Shown piece by piece: positions 1-12,375 of a stretch of 64,000 bases of DNA. The notes under the pieces were generated by a model. That model saw only the letters and a program-made list of their open reading frames with translations, ran no database searches and was not told the origin of the DNA. How positions within the stretch are numbered: position 1 is the first letter of the stretch; every line of letters starts with the position of its first letter. The position numbers and the translations under genes were made by a program. Source of the stretch: Cronobacter malonaticus LMG 23826 (GTDB lineage: Bacteria; Pseudomonadota; Gammaproteobacteria; Enterobacterales; Enterobacteriaceae); assembly GCF_001277215.2 (NCBI RefSeq), contig NZ_CP013940.1:620001-684000 (forward strand), written 5' to 3'.

Positions 1-1307
<1,307 letters not shown>

Positions 1308-1447
1308 TCATTAACAGAATAAGTAGAAGGGAATAATAACGATAAATTATCGAGGTTAAGGCGAGTCTAACAAAGGGAAGTGAAAAGTCACGCTATAACA
1401 AATAGCGTATGGCGTGACTTGTTACAAATGAAAAACAGGGTGTTTTT

Positions 1448-2176
1448 TTATGCGAGATTTTTCGCCAGCTTGCGGCCGAGCGTTTCGAGAATATAAATAA
1501 CAGGAATTTGCGTCGTAATATCATACACGCCCGCGATACGCGTTTGGGGGATATGCCAGGAAAGATTAAAGTCGGCAAGCTTCGCCAGAGAAGAATTCTC
1601 GTGGCTGGTGACAGAGAGCACTTTGCAGTTATGCAGGCTAAACTGGCTTGCAAAGCGCAGGATCTCTTCTGTCTCGCCAGACACCGACAGCACAATCGCC
1701 AGCGCATTTTTCGCCATATCACTGGTCACCGGGAAATAAGGGTCGTCAATATGGTTACTGAATTTCCCGACGTTTGAGAAAAAACGTGCGCCATATTTCG
1801 CAAGCGCACCGGAGGTTCCTGCGCCCACAAAAATAATACGCTCAGACTGTAAAATAATTTCCGTTGCCCGGTCCAGTAGAGCATCAAATTCTTCATTATT
1901 TACGCTTCGGAAAAAACTAATTATTTCGCTGGCGCCAAAATTGGCCTGCTGCGGTTCATTTTGTTCAAGATATAATTTAAAGCGTACGCGGAATTCAGAA
2001 TATCCATCGCAATTCATCTTGCGGCAAAAACGCAGCACGGTGGTGGTGGAGACGTCCGCCGCATCCGCCAGTTCGCGAATGGTCATGTACATCACCTTAT
2101 CGCGGTTTTTGACTACAAAATTGTAAACCATCATCTCAAGATTATTGAGGCTGGCGACAGCGGAATGGGTAAACAT
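1448..2176 (-). CDS. RpiR/MurR-family transcriptional regulator
   Basis: A 242-residue protein with an N-terminal HTH_6 domain (about residues 1-75; core TIRELADAADVSTTTVLRFC) followed by a SIS sugar-phosphate isomerase-fold domain (about 95-230; FVGAGTSGALAKY and VLSVSGETEEIL). RpiR regulators sense phosphosugars through the SIS domain. The start at 2176 (MFTHSAVASLNNLE) is chosen because family members begin just before this helix. The frame is open further upstream, but that part has no family similarity. It lies directly upstream of bglA in the same orientation, so a phospho-beta-glucoside-responsive regulator of bglA is the obvious hypothesis. The coding region is more AT-rich than its neighbours. 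Confidence 0.85.
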   Translation of the reverse strand: MFTHSAVASLNNLEMMVYNFVVKNRDKVMYMTIRELADAADVSTTTVLRFCRKMNCDGYSEFRVRFKLYLEQNEPQQANFGASEIISFFRSVNNEEFDALLDRATEIILQSERIIFVGAGTSGALAKYGARFFSNVGKFSNHIDDPYFPVTSDMAKNALAIVLSVSGETEEILRFASQFSLHNCKVLSVTSHENSSLAKLADFNLSWHIPQTRIAGVYDITTQIPVIYILETLGRKLAKNLA

Positions 2177-2351
2177 CGTCACGGCGCAACATCCTTTGGT
2201 CAATGCGTTCAGGTTCCCGCGCGCGTTTGTAGCGGCATCGGTTCGCTCATGCTGCCATAAATTACGCAGGCGCGCGTCACTCTTTATGCCAGCGAATAGC
2301 GCCTGCGCGCCGTCAGGATTATGATGTGCCGTTACTTTCGGGAGAGACACA

Positions 2352-2666
2352 ATGAAAAACGACATCACGTTTTATACCCGTTTCCAGCAGGATATCCTGG
2401 CGGGCACCAAAACCATCACCATCCGTGACGAGAGCGAAGCGCACTTCACCCCAGGCCAGCGGCTGCGCACTGGCCGCTATGAAGATAATGGCTACTTCTG
2501 CACGCTGGAGGTTCTGAGCGTGACGCCGGTCACGCTGGCGCAACTGAATGAAGAACACGCGCGGCAGGAGAACATGACGCTGGCTGAACTCAAACATGTC
2601 ATCACGGAAATCTATCCGGGACTGAATGAACTGTATGTTATTGCTTTTAAAAAGGTTGAAGAATAA
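2352..2666 (+). CDS. yqfB: ASCH-domain N4-acetylcytidine amidohydrolase YqfB
   Basis: A 104-residue single ASCH (PUA-like) domain protein matching E. coli YqfB, which hydrolyses N4-acetylcytidine to cytidine. Typical features are the [20 protein letters not shown] start, with the K and T/R residues implicated in catalysis in the family, and the C-terminal [18 protein letters not shown]. The ATG follows GGGAGAGACACA, a good ribosome-binding site. The gene order bglA-yqfB-yqfA is that of E. coli. Confidence 0.93.
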   Translation: MKNDITFYTRFQQDILAGTKTITIRDESEAHFTPGQRLRTGRYEDNGYFCTLEVLSVTPVTLAQLNEEHARQENMTLAELKHVITEIYPGLNELYVIAFKKVEE

Positions 2667-2727
2667 CATCCGGCGCTATGGCGAACGGTAAGCAGGACGG
2701 TTACGGACTGTCACAGATTTATTTTAG

Positions 2728-3462
<735 letters not shown>

Positions 3463-3569
3463 GGATTGCGCTCTGCGCTAACTGCTTTCACTTATTCCCT
3501 TCGAGTTTCCTCCGCCAGGCAGCTGATGCCACCTGGCGGCGTGACTGCCTTTATACAGGCATCAGACGG

Positions 3570-4559
3570 TTACGCCTCTTCAAGCGAATAAGGCAGCGGT
3601 TCGATGTGCAGCGTATGGTCGCCGCTCTCTTCGCGAACGCGGAAGATCGTGCCGGTTTCCAGATCGTTATTCATCACTACCTGCGCCAGCAGACGTCCGT
3701 CATCCAGCTGTACGGCAGCAAGCACGGTGCCGGTGCGACGCCAGTTTTCACCCATCTGCATTTCAATATCTTCGCCAGGCTGCGGCACACGGCTGCCGTG
3801 CCCTGCCAGATACCAGAGCGCGCGCTTGTTGGCACCGCGGAATTTCGCCCGCGCCACCATCTCCTGACCTGCATAACAGCCTTTTTTAAAGCTGATACCG
3901 CCCAGCGCCTGAATATTGGTCGCCTGCGGGATGAACTGATTGCTGTTCGGCGCGTCAATCACCGGGAAGCCAGCTTCGATGTCAAGCGACAGCCACTGTG
4001 CGCTGGCGTTAAGCTGCGCTTCGCCACGCAGTTTTTCCGTAAGCTGAGTGGCGGTGTCAGCGTCAGCGATGACCATAAAGCGCTCCGCCGGCAGGCCGAA
4101 CCACAAAAGTGTGGTAGTCCCATCCAGCACACGCGGATTCTGCTCATCCGGGAGCGTAGCAAAGTGATTCGCCAGCGCCGCACGCGCCTGGAAACCGGCT
4201 ACGCCCAGCAGTACGGCGTCGTCGTTCGGCGCGATAGTCACTTTCGAGAAAACCGCATATTTTTTCATTTCCGCGAGCTGCGTGTCACGCACGCTGCGGC
4301 GTTCAATCCAGGCGAAACCGCCGTCATGGCGGAACAGGCGCAGGTTGCTCCACATTTTGCCTTTGGCATCGCAGTGCGCCACCAGCAGATGCTGATTCTC
4401 GGCAAGCTCGGTAACGTCTGCCGTCACCTGACCCTGCAAATATTTTTCGCTGTCCGGGCCCGTTATCGTCGCCAGCGCCCAGTCTTCAAGTGAAATGAGC
4501 GTCAGCGGCAGGCGCGCGCTGGCGGCTGGCTGACGGGGAGGAAATGGAGTAAATGCCAT
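3570..4559 (-). CDS. ygfZ: tRNA-modifying/Fe-S cluster protein YgfZ
   Basis: A 329-residue folate-binding protein of the GcvT-like YgfZ family, needed for activity of some Fe-S enzymes such as MiaB. The family-defining motif KGCYAGQE lies at about residues 226-233, including the essential Cys. The N-terminus ([25 protein letters not shown] region) matches E. coli YgfZ. It is divergent from sdhE-ygfX across a 277-bp gap that should hold both promoters. No anomaly is seen. Confidence 0.95.
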   Translation of the reverse strand: MAFTPFPPRQPAASARLPLTLISLEDWALATITGPDSEKYLQGQVTADVTELAENQHLLVAHCDAKGKMWSNLRLFRHDGGFAWIERRSVRDTQLAEMKKYAVFSKVTIAPNDDAVLLGVAGFQARAALANHFATLPDEQNPRVLDGTTTLLWFGLPAERFMVIADADTATQLTEKLRGEAQLNASAQWLSLDIEAGFPVIDAPNSNQFIPQATNIQALGGISFKKGCYAGQEMVARAKFRGANKRALWYLAGHGSRVPQPGEDIEMQMGENWRRTGTVLAAVQLDDGRLLAQVVMNNDLETGTIFRVREESGDHTLHIEPLPYSLEEA

Positions 4560-4836
4560 AAATAAAGTCCCAGTGTGCTATCGCAATAATGGTCCACGCG
4601 AGTGGAGAGATAGCCTCATATTGTTAAAGAGCCGACGGAGTTTGCAAGCCTTTTAGCATCCCCTTTTGTGCCGTTAACCTATTCCTCGAGACGGCTCGAA
4701 AGAAAAAGTGTCGGTTGCAGAGGAGAAGTCATATTCAGGATAACGCCTCGCAAATACTCACATTCGGCTGAATGATGCGTGAAAAACGGGTTACACTAGC
4801 AGCCGTCATTCAATGGTGGTTTAGCAGGTAAGAGAC

Positions 4837-5103
4837 ATGGATATTAATAATAAAGCCCGTATTCACTGGGCCTGTCGCAGAGGTATGCGCGAGCTGGATA
4901 TTTCCATCATGCCTTTCTTTGAATACGACTACGACTCCCTGAGCGATGAAGACAAACGCGTTTTTGTTCGCCTGCTGGAGTGTGACGATCCTGATTTATT
5001 TAACTGGCTGATGAATCATGGCAAACCTGCCGATACGGAGCTGGCGCGAATGGTGGAATTAATCCAGCAACGGAATCAGGCACGTGGTCCTGTGGCACTC
5101 TGA
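4837..5103 (+). CDS. sdhE: FAD assembly factor SdhE
   Basis: An 88-residue protein (YgfY/SdhE) that promotes covalent flavinylation of SdhA and FrdA. The conserved RGMRELD motif (residues 15-21), whose Arg-Gly is needed for flavinylation, and the acidic [21 protein letters not shown] helix are present. The start codon follows TAAGAGACATG. Its 3' end overlaps the GTG start of ygfX by 20 bp, which indicates translational coupling. Confidence 0.95.
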   Translation: MDINNKARIHWACRRGMRELDISIMPFFEYDYDSLSDEDKRVFVRLLECDDPDLFNWLMNHGKPADTELARMVELIQQRNQARGPVAL

Positions 5104-5500
5104 TCTTCGCGTTTCATGGCGCTCGCAGTGGGTATCGCTGCTGCTGCATGGCGCTGTGGCTGTTATTATTTTGCTGCTTCCGTGGCCGCTGCGGTATCTG
5201 CCCGTCTGGATGCTGTTGCTGTCTCTGGTGGTGTTTGACTGCGTGCGCAGCCAGCGGCGTATCAATGCGTTTCAGGGTGAAGTCAGCCTGACGGCTGATT
5301 ATCAGCTACGATGGCAGGGCGTGGACTGGCAGATTTGCTCCACGCCCTGGATGTTGCGTAGCGGAATGATGCTGCGGCTGCGTCATCCGAAAACGACGCG
5401 CCGCCATCACGTCTGGCTGGCGGCGGATAGTATGACGGCAGCGGAGTGGCGCGATTTGTGTCGTCTTTTGTTGCAACAGCCCGTGGGCGACAACCGCTAA
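5084..5500 (+). CDS. cptA: CptA/YgfX inner-membrane protein
   Basis: A 138-residue protein with two N-terminal transmembrane helices (about residues 17-55; [34 protein letters not shown]) and a cytoplasmic C-terminal domain. It matches E. coli YgfX/CptA, reported both as the toxin-like partner of SdhE and as an inner-membrane factor. GTG start overlapping sdhE. The LWLAADSM-like motif ([16 protein letters not shown]) near the C-terminus is diagnostic. Confidence 0.92.
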   Translation: MVLWHSDLRVSWRSQWVSLLLHGAVAVIILLLPWPLRYLPVWMLLLSLVVFDCVRSQRRINAFQGEVSLTADYQLRWQGVDWQICSTPWMLRSGMMLRLRHPKTTRRHHVWLAADSMTAAEWRDLCRLLLQQPVGDNR

Positions 5501-5513
5501 TGAAGCCCTGAAA

Positions 5514-6035
5514 TCAGGAAAAGTGCGCCGCCATTTCGCCAAGAATTTGCTCGCACCAGCTTTCGATACGCGCGTCGCTCAGGTCATACTGGTTGGTTTC
5601 ATCCAGCGCGAGGCCGACGAACAGCTCACCATCGGCGATAACAGGTTTCGCGCTGGTAAACTCATAACCTTCCGTAGGCCAGTAGCCGACAAACTTCACG
5701 CCCTTAGTGCTCAGTTTGTCATGGAGCATGCCGAGCGCGTCGAGGAACCATTCGCCATAGCCTAACTGATCGCCCATGCCGTACAGCGCCACGATTTTTC
5801 CGTCAAGGTTGAGTGCGTCCAGCTGTTCCCAGATGGCTTCCCAGTCTTCCTGGAGTTCGCCGAAATCCCAGGTAGGAATGCCGAGGATCAGCACATCATA
5901 CTGTTCCATGAGCGTCGGCGAGTCGTCTTTAAGGTTATGCAGCGTGACCAGTTCGGGACCAATAATATCGCGGATTTTTTCAGCCGCCATTTCGGTGTAA
6001 CAGGTGCTGGAACCATAAAAAAGACCAATGTTCAT
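5514..6035 (-). CDS. fldB: flavodoxin FldB
   Basis: A 173-residue flavodoxin-2 electron carrier. The phosphate-binding loop GSSTCYTEM (residues 8-16) and FMN-binding motifs [14 protein letters not shown] and [16 protein letters not shown] are intact. Length equals that of E. coli FldB. It is convergent with ygfX (13-bp gap) and divergent from xerD. Confidence 0.95.
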   Translation of the reverse strand: MNIGLFYGSSTCYTEMAAEKIRDIIGPELVTLHNLKDDSPTLMEQYDVLILGIPTWDFGELQEDWEAIWEQLDALNLDGKIVALYGMGDQLGYGEWFLDALGMLHDKLSTKGVKFVGYWPTEGYEFTSAKPVIADGELFVGLALDETNQYDLSDARIESWCEQILGEMAAHFS

Positions 6036-6136
6036 AACGATAACGTCTCATTTCCTATTGTGCAGAAGCGTCAGTGTATCAGATCCCGCTTCCAGTCAGG
6101 CATAATGCAGCGACCAGGAGCGTCAGTGAGGTGGCA

Positions 6137-7033
6137 GTGGAACAGGATTTAGCTCGCATTGAACAATTTCTTGATGCGCTCTGGCTTGAGCGCAACCTGG
6201 CCGAGAACAGCCTGAGCGCGTACCGGCGGGATCTCAGCATGGTCGTGGAATGGTTGCACCATCGCGGGTTGTCGCTGGCGACGGCGCAGAGCGGCGATCT
6301 CCAGACGCTGCTGGCAGAGCGCGTCGAAGGCGGTTACAAGGCGAGCAGTACTGCGCGCATGCTCAGTGCCGTGCGTCGGTTGTTCCAGCATCTCTACCGG
6401 GAAAAAATCCGCGACGACGATCCTAGCGCGCTGCTGGCGTCGCCTAAGCTGCCGCAGCGTCTGCCGAAAGATTTAAACGAAGCGCAGGTAGAACGACTGC
6501 TTCAGGCGCCAACGGTCGAAGAGCCGATTGAGCTGCGTGATAAAGCCATGCTGGAGGTGCTTTACGCCACCGGTTTGCGCGTCTCTGAACTGGTCGGGCT
6601 GACCATGAGTGACGTAAGCCTGCGCCAGGGCGTGGTACGCGTTATCGGTAAAGGCAACAAAGAGCGGCTGGTGCCGCTTGGCGAAGAGGCCGTTTACTGG
6701 CTTGAACAGTACCTTACGCACGGCCGCCCGTGGCTGCTTAACGGGCAGTCGCTGGATATCCTCTTTCCGAGCAACCGCGCCCGGCAGATGACCCGCCAGA
6801 CCTTCTGGCATCGTATCAAACATTATGCTCAACTGGCGGGCATCGATAGTGAAAAGCTTTCGCCGCACGTTTTACGCCATGCGTTCGCCACGCATCTGTT
6901 AAATCATGGCGCCGATTTGCGCGTGGTACAGATGCTTTTAGGCCACAGCGATCTTTCCACCACGCAGATCTACACGCACGTGGCGACGGAACGGTTGCGG
7001 CAACTTCATCAACAGCACCACCCCAGAGCGTGA
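6137..7033 (+). CDS. xerD: site-specific tyrosine recombinase XerD
   Basis: A 298-residue recombinase that acts with XerC at dif to resolve chromosome dimers under FtsK control. SAM-like N-terminal domain (1-100) and catalytic domain with R (ATGLRVSEL), HVLRHAFATHLL, LLGHSDLSTTQIYTH (Tyr nucleophile). GTG start at 6137 (VEQDLARIEQF) gives the E. coli length. The open frame upstream from 6074 would add 21 unrelated residues. First gene of the xerD-dsbC-recJ run. Confidence 0.96.
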   Translation: MEQDLARIEQFLDALWLERNLAENSLSAYRRDLSMVVEWLHHRGLSLATAQSGDLQTLLAERVEGGYKASSTARMLSAVRRLFQHLYREKIRDDDPSALLASPKLPQRLPKDLNEAQVERLLQAPTVEEPIELRDKAMLEVLYATGLRVSELVGLTMSDVSLRQGVVRVIGKGNKERLVPLGEEAVYWLEQYLTHGRPWLLNGQSLDILFPSNRARQMTRQTFWHRIKHYAQLAGIDSEKLSPHVLRHAFATHLLNHGADLRVVQMLLGHSDLSTTQIYTHVATERLRQLHQQHHPRA

Positions 7034-7055
7034 GTGCCGAATTTAAGGACATGTT

Positions 7056-7775
7056 ATGAAAAAAACTATTGCGCTGCTCTCCGTTACGCTGGCGGCTTTC
7101 TCAGGATTTGCCCAGGCGGATGACGCGGCCATTAAGCAGTCGCTCACCAAACTGGGTGTGGCAAATGCCGAAATTCAGCCGTCTCCGCTGACAGGCATGA
7201 AAACCGTACTGACCGAAAGCGGCGTTATCTATGTCACCGAGGACGGCAAACATATTATTCAGGGCCCGCTGTATGATGTCAGCGGCGGGCAGCCGGTCAA
7301 CGTGACCAATCAGATGCTGATGACCAAACTCAACGCGCTTGAAAAAGAGATGATTGTTTATAAAGCGCCGCAGGAAAAACATGTCATCACCGTCTTTACC
7401 GATATCACCTGTGGCTACTGCCATAAGCTGCATGAAGAGATGAAAGACTACAACGCGTTGGGCATCACCGTTCGCTATCTGGCCTTCCCGCGCCAGGGGC
7501 CGCGCAGTGAGACAGCGAAAGATATGCAGGCTATCTGGTGTGCGAAAGATCGCAATAAAGCTTTCGATAACGCGATGGGTGGCAGCAAAGTTGAAGCGGC
7601 CAGCTGCGACGTTGACACTGCGAAACATTACGAACTTGGCGTGCAGTTTGGCGTTCAGGGCACGCCGGCGATCGTGCTGAGCAACGGCGCAATGGTGCCG
7701 GGCTATCAGGGGCCAAAAGAGATGAAAGCGTTCCTTGATGAGCATCAGAAACAGCTTCAGGCGAGCGGAAAGTAA
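7056..7775 (+). CDS. dsbC: periplasmic disulfide isomerase DsbC
   Basis: A 239-residue protein disulfide isomerase. Signal peptide MKKTIALLSVTLAAFSGFAQA (1-21), N-terminal dimerisation domain, linker helix, thioredoxin domain with the active site CGYC (in DITCGYCHKLHEEM), cis-Pro loop GVQGTPAIVL and the structural Cys pair (WCAKD and ASCDV). It acts in the periplasm and is kept reduced by DsbD. Starts 22 bp after xerD. Confidence 0.97.
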   Translation: MKKTIALLSVTLAAFSGFAQADDAAIKQSLTKLGVANAEIQPSPLTGMKTVLTESGVIYVTEDGKHIIQGPLYDVSGGQPVNVTNQMLMTKLNALEKEMIVYKAPQEKHVITVFTDITCGYCHKLHEEMKDYNALGITVRYLAFPRQGPRSETAKDMQAIWCAKDRNKAFDNAMGGSKVEAASCDVDTAKHYELGVQFGVQGTPAIVLSNGAMVPGYQGPKEMKAFLDEHQKQLQASGK

Positions 7776-7778
7776 CGG

Positions 7779-9512
7779 GTGAGCAGACAGACACAACTTC
7801 GCAGGCGTTCGCCGGATGAGTCCATTACGCTGCCGGACTCCCTGCCGCCGCTGCTGCGCAGGCTCTATGCCAGCCGCGGCGTGCGAGGCGCGCAGGAGCT
7901 TGAGCGCAGCGTAAAAGGTATGCTCCCCTGGCAGCAGCTCTGTGGCATCGATAAAGCCGTTGCGATGTTGCATGACGCGCTGCGCGAAGGGTTGCGCATT
8001 ATCGTTGTCGGCGATTTCGATGCCGATGGCGCGACCAGCACCGCACTTAGCGTGCTGGCGCTTCGCGCGCTTGGCGGCAGCAATGTGGCGTATCTGGTGC
8101 CTAACCGGTTTGATGACGGTTATGGCCTGAGCCCGGAAGTGGTCGATCAGGCTCACGCGCGCGGCGCGCAGATGATCCTGACCGTGGATAACGGGATTTC
8201 GTCCCATGCGGGAGTGGCGCGTGCGCATGAACTGGGCATTCCGGTGCTGGTTACCGATCACCACTTACCCGGCGATACGCTTCCGGCGGCGGGCGCTATC
8301 ATCAACCCGAACCTGGCGGAGTGTACGTTTCCATCGAAATCGCTCGCAGGCGTCGGCGTTGCGTTTTATCTGATGCTGGCGCTGCGCGCGCATTTGCGAA
8401 GCGTCGGCTGGTTTACGGAAAAGGGTATCCCGGAGCCAAATCTCGCGGAGTTTCTCGATCTGGTATCGCTCGGCACCGTCGCAGACGTGGTGCCGCTGGA
8501 TGCCAACAACCGCATTCTTATCTGGCAGGGGCTCAGCCGAATTCGGGCAGGCAAATGCCGTCCTGGCATTCGCGCGCTGCTGGAGATAGCCAACCGCGAG
8601 GCGCACCGCCTGACGGCGAGCGATCTCGGCTTCGCGCTGGGGCCGCGGCTTAACGCGGCAGGCAGGCTGGATGATATGTCGGTCGGCGTCGCGCTGCTTC
8701 TGTGCGACAACATCGGCGAAGCGCGCATGCTGGCAAACGAGCTGGACGCGCTGAATCAGACCCGCAAAGAGATTGAGCAAGGGATGCAGGCGGAGGCGTT
8801 AACGCTCTGCCAGCAGCTTGAGCGCAGCGGCGAAACGTTGCCGAGCGGCATTGCGATTTTCCATCCCGAATGGCACCAGGGCGTGGTCGGCATTCTCGCC
8901 TCACGTATTAAAGAGCGTTTTCACCGCCCGGTTATCGCGTTTGCGCCTGCGGGTGAGGGGATACTCAAAGGCTCGGGCCGTTCGGTGCAGGGCCTGCATA
9001 TGCGTGACGCGCTGGAGCGTCTCGACACGCTCTATCCCGGCATGATGCTCAAATTCGGCGGCCATGCGATGGCGGCGGGGCTTTCGCTTGAAGAGGCGCG
9101 TTTCCCGGAGTTTCAGGCGCGTTTCGCCGGACTGGTTAACGACTGGTTAGATCCGGCGATGCTACAGGGCGAAATCTGGTCTGACGGCGCGCTCGCGCCG
9201 CAGGAAATGACGCTGGAAGTGGCGGAGATGCTGCGCGACGCCGGTCCGTGGGGGCAGATGTTCCCGGAGCCGCTGTTTGACGGGCGTTTTCGCATTCTGC
9301 AACAGCGGCTGGTCGGCGAGCGTCATCTCAAGCTGATGCTGGAGCCGGTCGGCGGCGGGCCGCTGCTTGACGGCATCGCGTTTAACGTCGACACCACCTG
9401 CTGGCCAGACCCTGGCGTGCGCGAAGTGGAGCTTGCCTATAAGCTTGATGTGAATGAGTTTCGCGGCAACCGCAGCCTGCAATTAATTATCGACCATCTC
9501 TGGCCCGTTTAG
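7779..9512 (+). CDS. recJ: single-stranded-DNA exonuclease RecJ
   Basis: A 577-residue 5'-3' ssDNA exonuclease for RecF-pathway recombination and mismatch repair. DHH phosphoesterase motifs are visible: VVGDFDADGATST, LTVDNGISS, VTDHHLPGD, and DHHA1 domain motifs FGGHAMAAGLSL and KGSGRSVQGLHM. GTG start 3 bp after the dsbC stop, so it is cotranslated. Length equals that of E. coli RecJ. Confidence 0.96.
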   Translation: MSRQTQLRRRSPDESITLPDSLPPLLRRLYASRGVRGAQELERSVKGMLPWQQLCGIDKAVAMLHDALREGLRIIVVGDFDADGATSTALSVLALRALGGSNVAYLVPNRFDDGYGLSPEVVDQAHARGAQMILTVDNGISSHAGVARAHELGIPVLVTDHHLPGDTLPAAGAIINPNLAECTFPSKSLAGVGVAFYLMLALRAHLRSVGWFTEKGIPEPNLAEFLDLVSLGTVADVVPLDANNRILIWQGLSRIRAGKCRPGIRALLEIANREAHRLTASDLGFALGPRLNAAGRLDDMSVGVALLLCDNIGEARMLANELDALNQTRKEIEQGMQAEALTLCQQLERSGETLPSGIAIFHPEWHQGVVGILASRIKERFHRPVIAFAPAGEGILKGSGRSVQGLHMRDALERLDTLYPGMMLKFGGHAMAAGLSLEEARFPEFQARFAGLVNDWLDPAMLQGEIWSDGALAPQEMTLEVAEMLRDAGPWGQMFPEPLFDGRFRILQQRLVGERHLKLMLEPVGGGPLLDGIAFNVDTTCWPDPGVREVELAYKLDVNEFRGNRSLQLIIDHLWPV

Positions 9513-9608
9513 CGCCAGGATAAACTATAAAAGGCGGCGTAAATCCGGTAAACTTTCCGTTTTACGACCGCATTTTGCCCATCTTCATCACTAAAAGATT
9601 CTACAGCC

Positions 9609-10707
9609 ATGTTTGAAATTAACCCGGTAAAGAACCGCATTCAGGACCTCACGGAGCGCTCAGACGTTCTTAGGGGGTATCTTTGACTACGATGCTAAGA
9701 AAGAGCGTCTTGAAGAAGTAAACGCCGAGCTGGAACAGCCGGACGTCTGGAACGAGCCCGAACGCGCCCAGGCGCTGGGGAAAGAGCGTTCATCCCTTGA
9801 AGCTATCGTCGAAACGCTGGATCAGATGTCCCAGGGGCTTGATGACGTCGCGGGCCTGCTTGAGCTTGCCGTTGAAGCGGACGATGAAGAAACCTTCAAT
9901 GAAGCAGTTGTCGAGCTGGATCAGCTTGAAGCCAAACTCGCGCAGCTTGAATTCCGCCGCATGTTCTCCGGCGAATATGACAGCGCCGACTGCTATCTCG
10001 ATATCCAGGCAGGGTCCGGCGGCACCGAAGCGCAGGACTGGGCCAGCATGCTGCTGCGTATGTATCTGCGCTGGGCCGAAGCGCGCGGCTTTAAAACAGA
10101 AATTATTGAAGAGTCCGAAGGCGAAGTGGCAGGCCTTAAATCCGCCACTATTAAAATTTCCGGCGATTACGCGTTCGGCTGGCTGCGCACGGAAACTGGC
10201 GTACACCGTCTGGTGCGTAAAAGCCCGTTCGACTCCGGCGGCCGCCGCCACACCTCTTTCAGCTCCGCGTTTGTCTACCCGGAAGTGGAAGACGATATCG
10301 ATATCGAAATCAACCCGGCGGATCTGCGTATCGACGTGTACCGCGCGTCAGGTGCGGGTGGTCAGCACGTTAACCGTACGGAATCCGCGGTGCGTATTAC
10401 CCACATTCCGACCGGTACGGTCACGCAGTGTCAGAACGACCGTTCTCAGCACAAGAACAAAGACCAGGCCATGAAGCAGATGAAGGCGAAGCTGTACGAG
10501 CTGGAAATGCAGAAGAAAAATGCTGAGAAGCAGGCGCTGGAAGATAACAAGTCCGACATCGGCTGGGGCAGCCAGATCCGCTCCTACGTGCTGGACGATT
10601 CCCGTATCAAAGATCTACGCACCGGCGTTGAAACCCGCAACACACAGGCGGTGCTGGACGGCGATCTGGATAAATTCATCGAAGCAAGTCTGAAAGCAGG
10701 GTTATGA
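9609..10707 (+). CDS. prfB: peptide chain release factor RF2, programmed +1 frameshift
   Basis: Two frames joined at an autoregulatory frameshift. Frame 1 runs from ATG 9609 for 25 codons to an in-frame TGA at 9684-9686. Frame 2 runs from GAC 9685 to 10707. The joined product is 365 residues, as in E. coli RF2. It recognises UGA/UAA stops. The GGQ peptidyl-hydrolysis motif is in [16 protein letters not shown] and the codon-recognition tripeptide SPF is in [16 protein letters not shown]. The UGA in frame 1 makes synthesis depend on RF2 shortage. Followed by lysS after 9 bp. Confidence 0.97.
9672..9687 (+). promoter_or_regulatory. prfB +1 frameshift site
   Basis: The sequence AGGGGGTATCTTTGAC holds an internal Shine-Dalgarno-like AGGGGG three bases before the slippery CTT-T and the UGA stop. 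It is the canonical RF2 frameshift cassette: slow termination at UGA, caused by low RF2, favours slippage of tRNA-Leu from CUU to UUU. Confidence 0.96.
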
Positions 10708-10716
10708 GGAACCAAC

Positions 10717-12234
10717 ATGTCTGAACAACAAGCACAAGGCGCAGAAGCGGCGGTCGATCTTAATAACGAACTGAAAACGCGCCGCGAGAAGCTGGCTGCG
10801 CTTCGCGAACACGGCGTCGCGTTTCCGAACGATTTTCGTCGCGACCATACCTCAGACCAACTGCACGCGGACTTCGATGGTAAAGAAAACGAAGAGCTGG
10901 AAGCGCTGAACATCGAGGTCTGCGTGGCAGGCCGCATGATGACCCGTCGTATTATGGGTAAAGCGTCTTTCGTTACGCTGCAGGATGTCGGCGGCCGTAT
11001 TCAGCTGTATGTGGCGCGTGACGATCTGCCGGAAGGCGTCTACAACGAGCAGTTCAAAAAATGGGATCTCGGCGATATCCTGGGCGCCCGCGGTAAACTG
11101 TTTAAAACCAAAACCGGCGAGCTTTCCATTCACTGCACCGAGCTGCGTCTGCTGACCAAAGCGCTGCGCCCGCTGCCGGATAAATTCCACGGCCTGCAGG
11201 ATCAGGAAGCGCGCTACCGCCAGCGTTACCTCGATCTCATCGCTAACGATGAATCCCGCAAGACCTTTAAAGTGCGTTCGCAGATCCTGGCAGGTATCCG
11301 TCAGTTCATGGTCGGCCGCGGCTTTATGGAAGTAGAAACCCCGATGATGCAGGTGATCCCGGGCGGCGCGTCCGCGCGTCCGTTTGTGACGCACCACAAC
11401 GCGCTGGATCTCGACATGTACCTGCGTATCGCGCCGGAGCTGTATCTCAAGCGTCTGGTGGTTGGCGGTTTCGAGCGTGTGTTCGAGATCAACCGTAACT
11501 TCCGTAACGAAGGCATCTCTGTGCGCCATAACCCTGAGTTCACCATGATGGAACTCTATATGGCGTACGCGGATTACAAAGATCTGATCGAGCTGACCGA
11601 ATCCCTGTTCCGTACTCTGGCGCAGGATGTGCTCGGCACCACGCAGGTGCCTTACGGCGAAGAGACGTTTGATTTCGGCAAGCCGTTTGAAAAACTGACC
11701 ATGCGCGAAGCCATCAAGAAATATCGCCCGGAAACCGATATGGCGGATCTGGATGATTTCGAGAAGGCGAAAGGCATTGCTCAGGCTGTCGGCATCAAAG
11801 TTGAGAAAAGCTGGGGGCTCGGCCGCGTTGTGACCGAGATCTTCGAAGAAGTGGCCGAAGCGCACCTGATTCAGCCGACCTTTATCACCGAATACCCGGC
11901 AGAAGTCTCTCCGCTGGCGCGCCGCAACGATGAAAACCCGGCAATCACCGACCGCTTTGAATTTTTCATCGGTGGCCGCGAAATCGGCAACGGCTTTAGC
12001 GAGCTGAACGACGCGGAAGACCAGGCGCAACGTTTCCAGGATCAGGTTGCCGCGAAAGATGCAGGCGATGACGAAGCGATGTTCTACGACGAAGACTACG
12101 TCACCGCGCTGGAGCACGGCCTGCCGCCGACGGCGGGTCTCGGCATCGGGATCGACCGTATGGTGATGCTGTTTACCAACAGCCACACCATCCGCGACGT
12201 GATCCTGTTCCCGGCGATGCGTCCGGTGAAATAA
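10717..12234 (+). CDS. lysS: lysyl-tRNA synthetase (class II)
   Basis: A 505-residue class II aminoacyl-tRNA synthetase charging tRNA-Lys. OB-fold anticodon domain (about 65-150; [19 protein letters not shown]), class II motif 1 ([21 protein letters not shown]), motif 2 ([18 protein letters not shown]) and motif 3 ([12 protein letters not shown]). Cotranscribed with prfB, as in E. coli. Confidence 0.97.
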   Translation: MSEQQAQGAEAAVDLNNELKTRREKLAALREHGVAFPNDFRRDHTSDQLHADFDGKENEELEALNIEVCVAGRMMTRRIMGKASFVTLQDVGGRIQLYVARDDLPEGVYNEQFKKWDLGDILGARGKLFKTKTGELSIHCTELRLLTKALRPLPDKFHGLQDQEARYRQRYLDLIANDESRKTFKVRSQILAGIRQFMVGRGFMEVETPMMQVIPGGASARPFVTHHNALDLDMYLRIAPELYLKRLVVGGFERVFEINRNFRNEGISVRHNPEFTMMELYMAYADYKDLIELTESLFRTLAQDVLGTTQVPYGEETFDFGKPFEKLTMREAIKKYRPETDMADLDDFEKAKGIAQAVGIKVEKSWGLGRVVTEIFEEVAEAHLIQPTFITEYPAEVSPLARRNDENPAITDRFEFFIGGREIGNGFSELNDAEDQAQRFQDQVAAKDAGDDEAMFYDEDYVTALEHGLPPTAGLGIGIDRMVMLFTNSHTIRDVILFPAMRPVK

Positions 12235-12253
12235 GCCATCTGGCTTCATTGTG

Positions 12254-12292
12254 AAAGCCGCGCGCTCCTTCGGGACGTGCGGCTTTTCTTTT
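12254..12292 (+). terminator. rho-independent terminator after lysS
   Basis: GC-rich hairpin with outer arms AAGCCGC / GCGGCTT and an inner CTCCTTCGGGA loop region, followed by TTTCTTTT. Confidence 0.85.
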
Positions 12293-12375
12293 ATGGATAC
12301 GGGTTTGGGTCATTCGGGCGTAGCTGCTAAGATAAGCGCCGTTATTTCAAGGTGTCACTGAATTAAGGAGCCGTT

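Noticed and set aside
9609..10707. prfB frameshift as a broken gene
   Set aside because: It is the canonical programmed +1 frameshift with AGGGGG and CTT-TGA, not a mutation.
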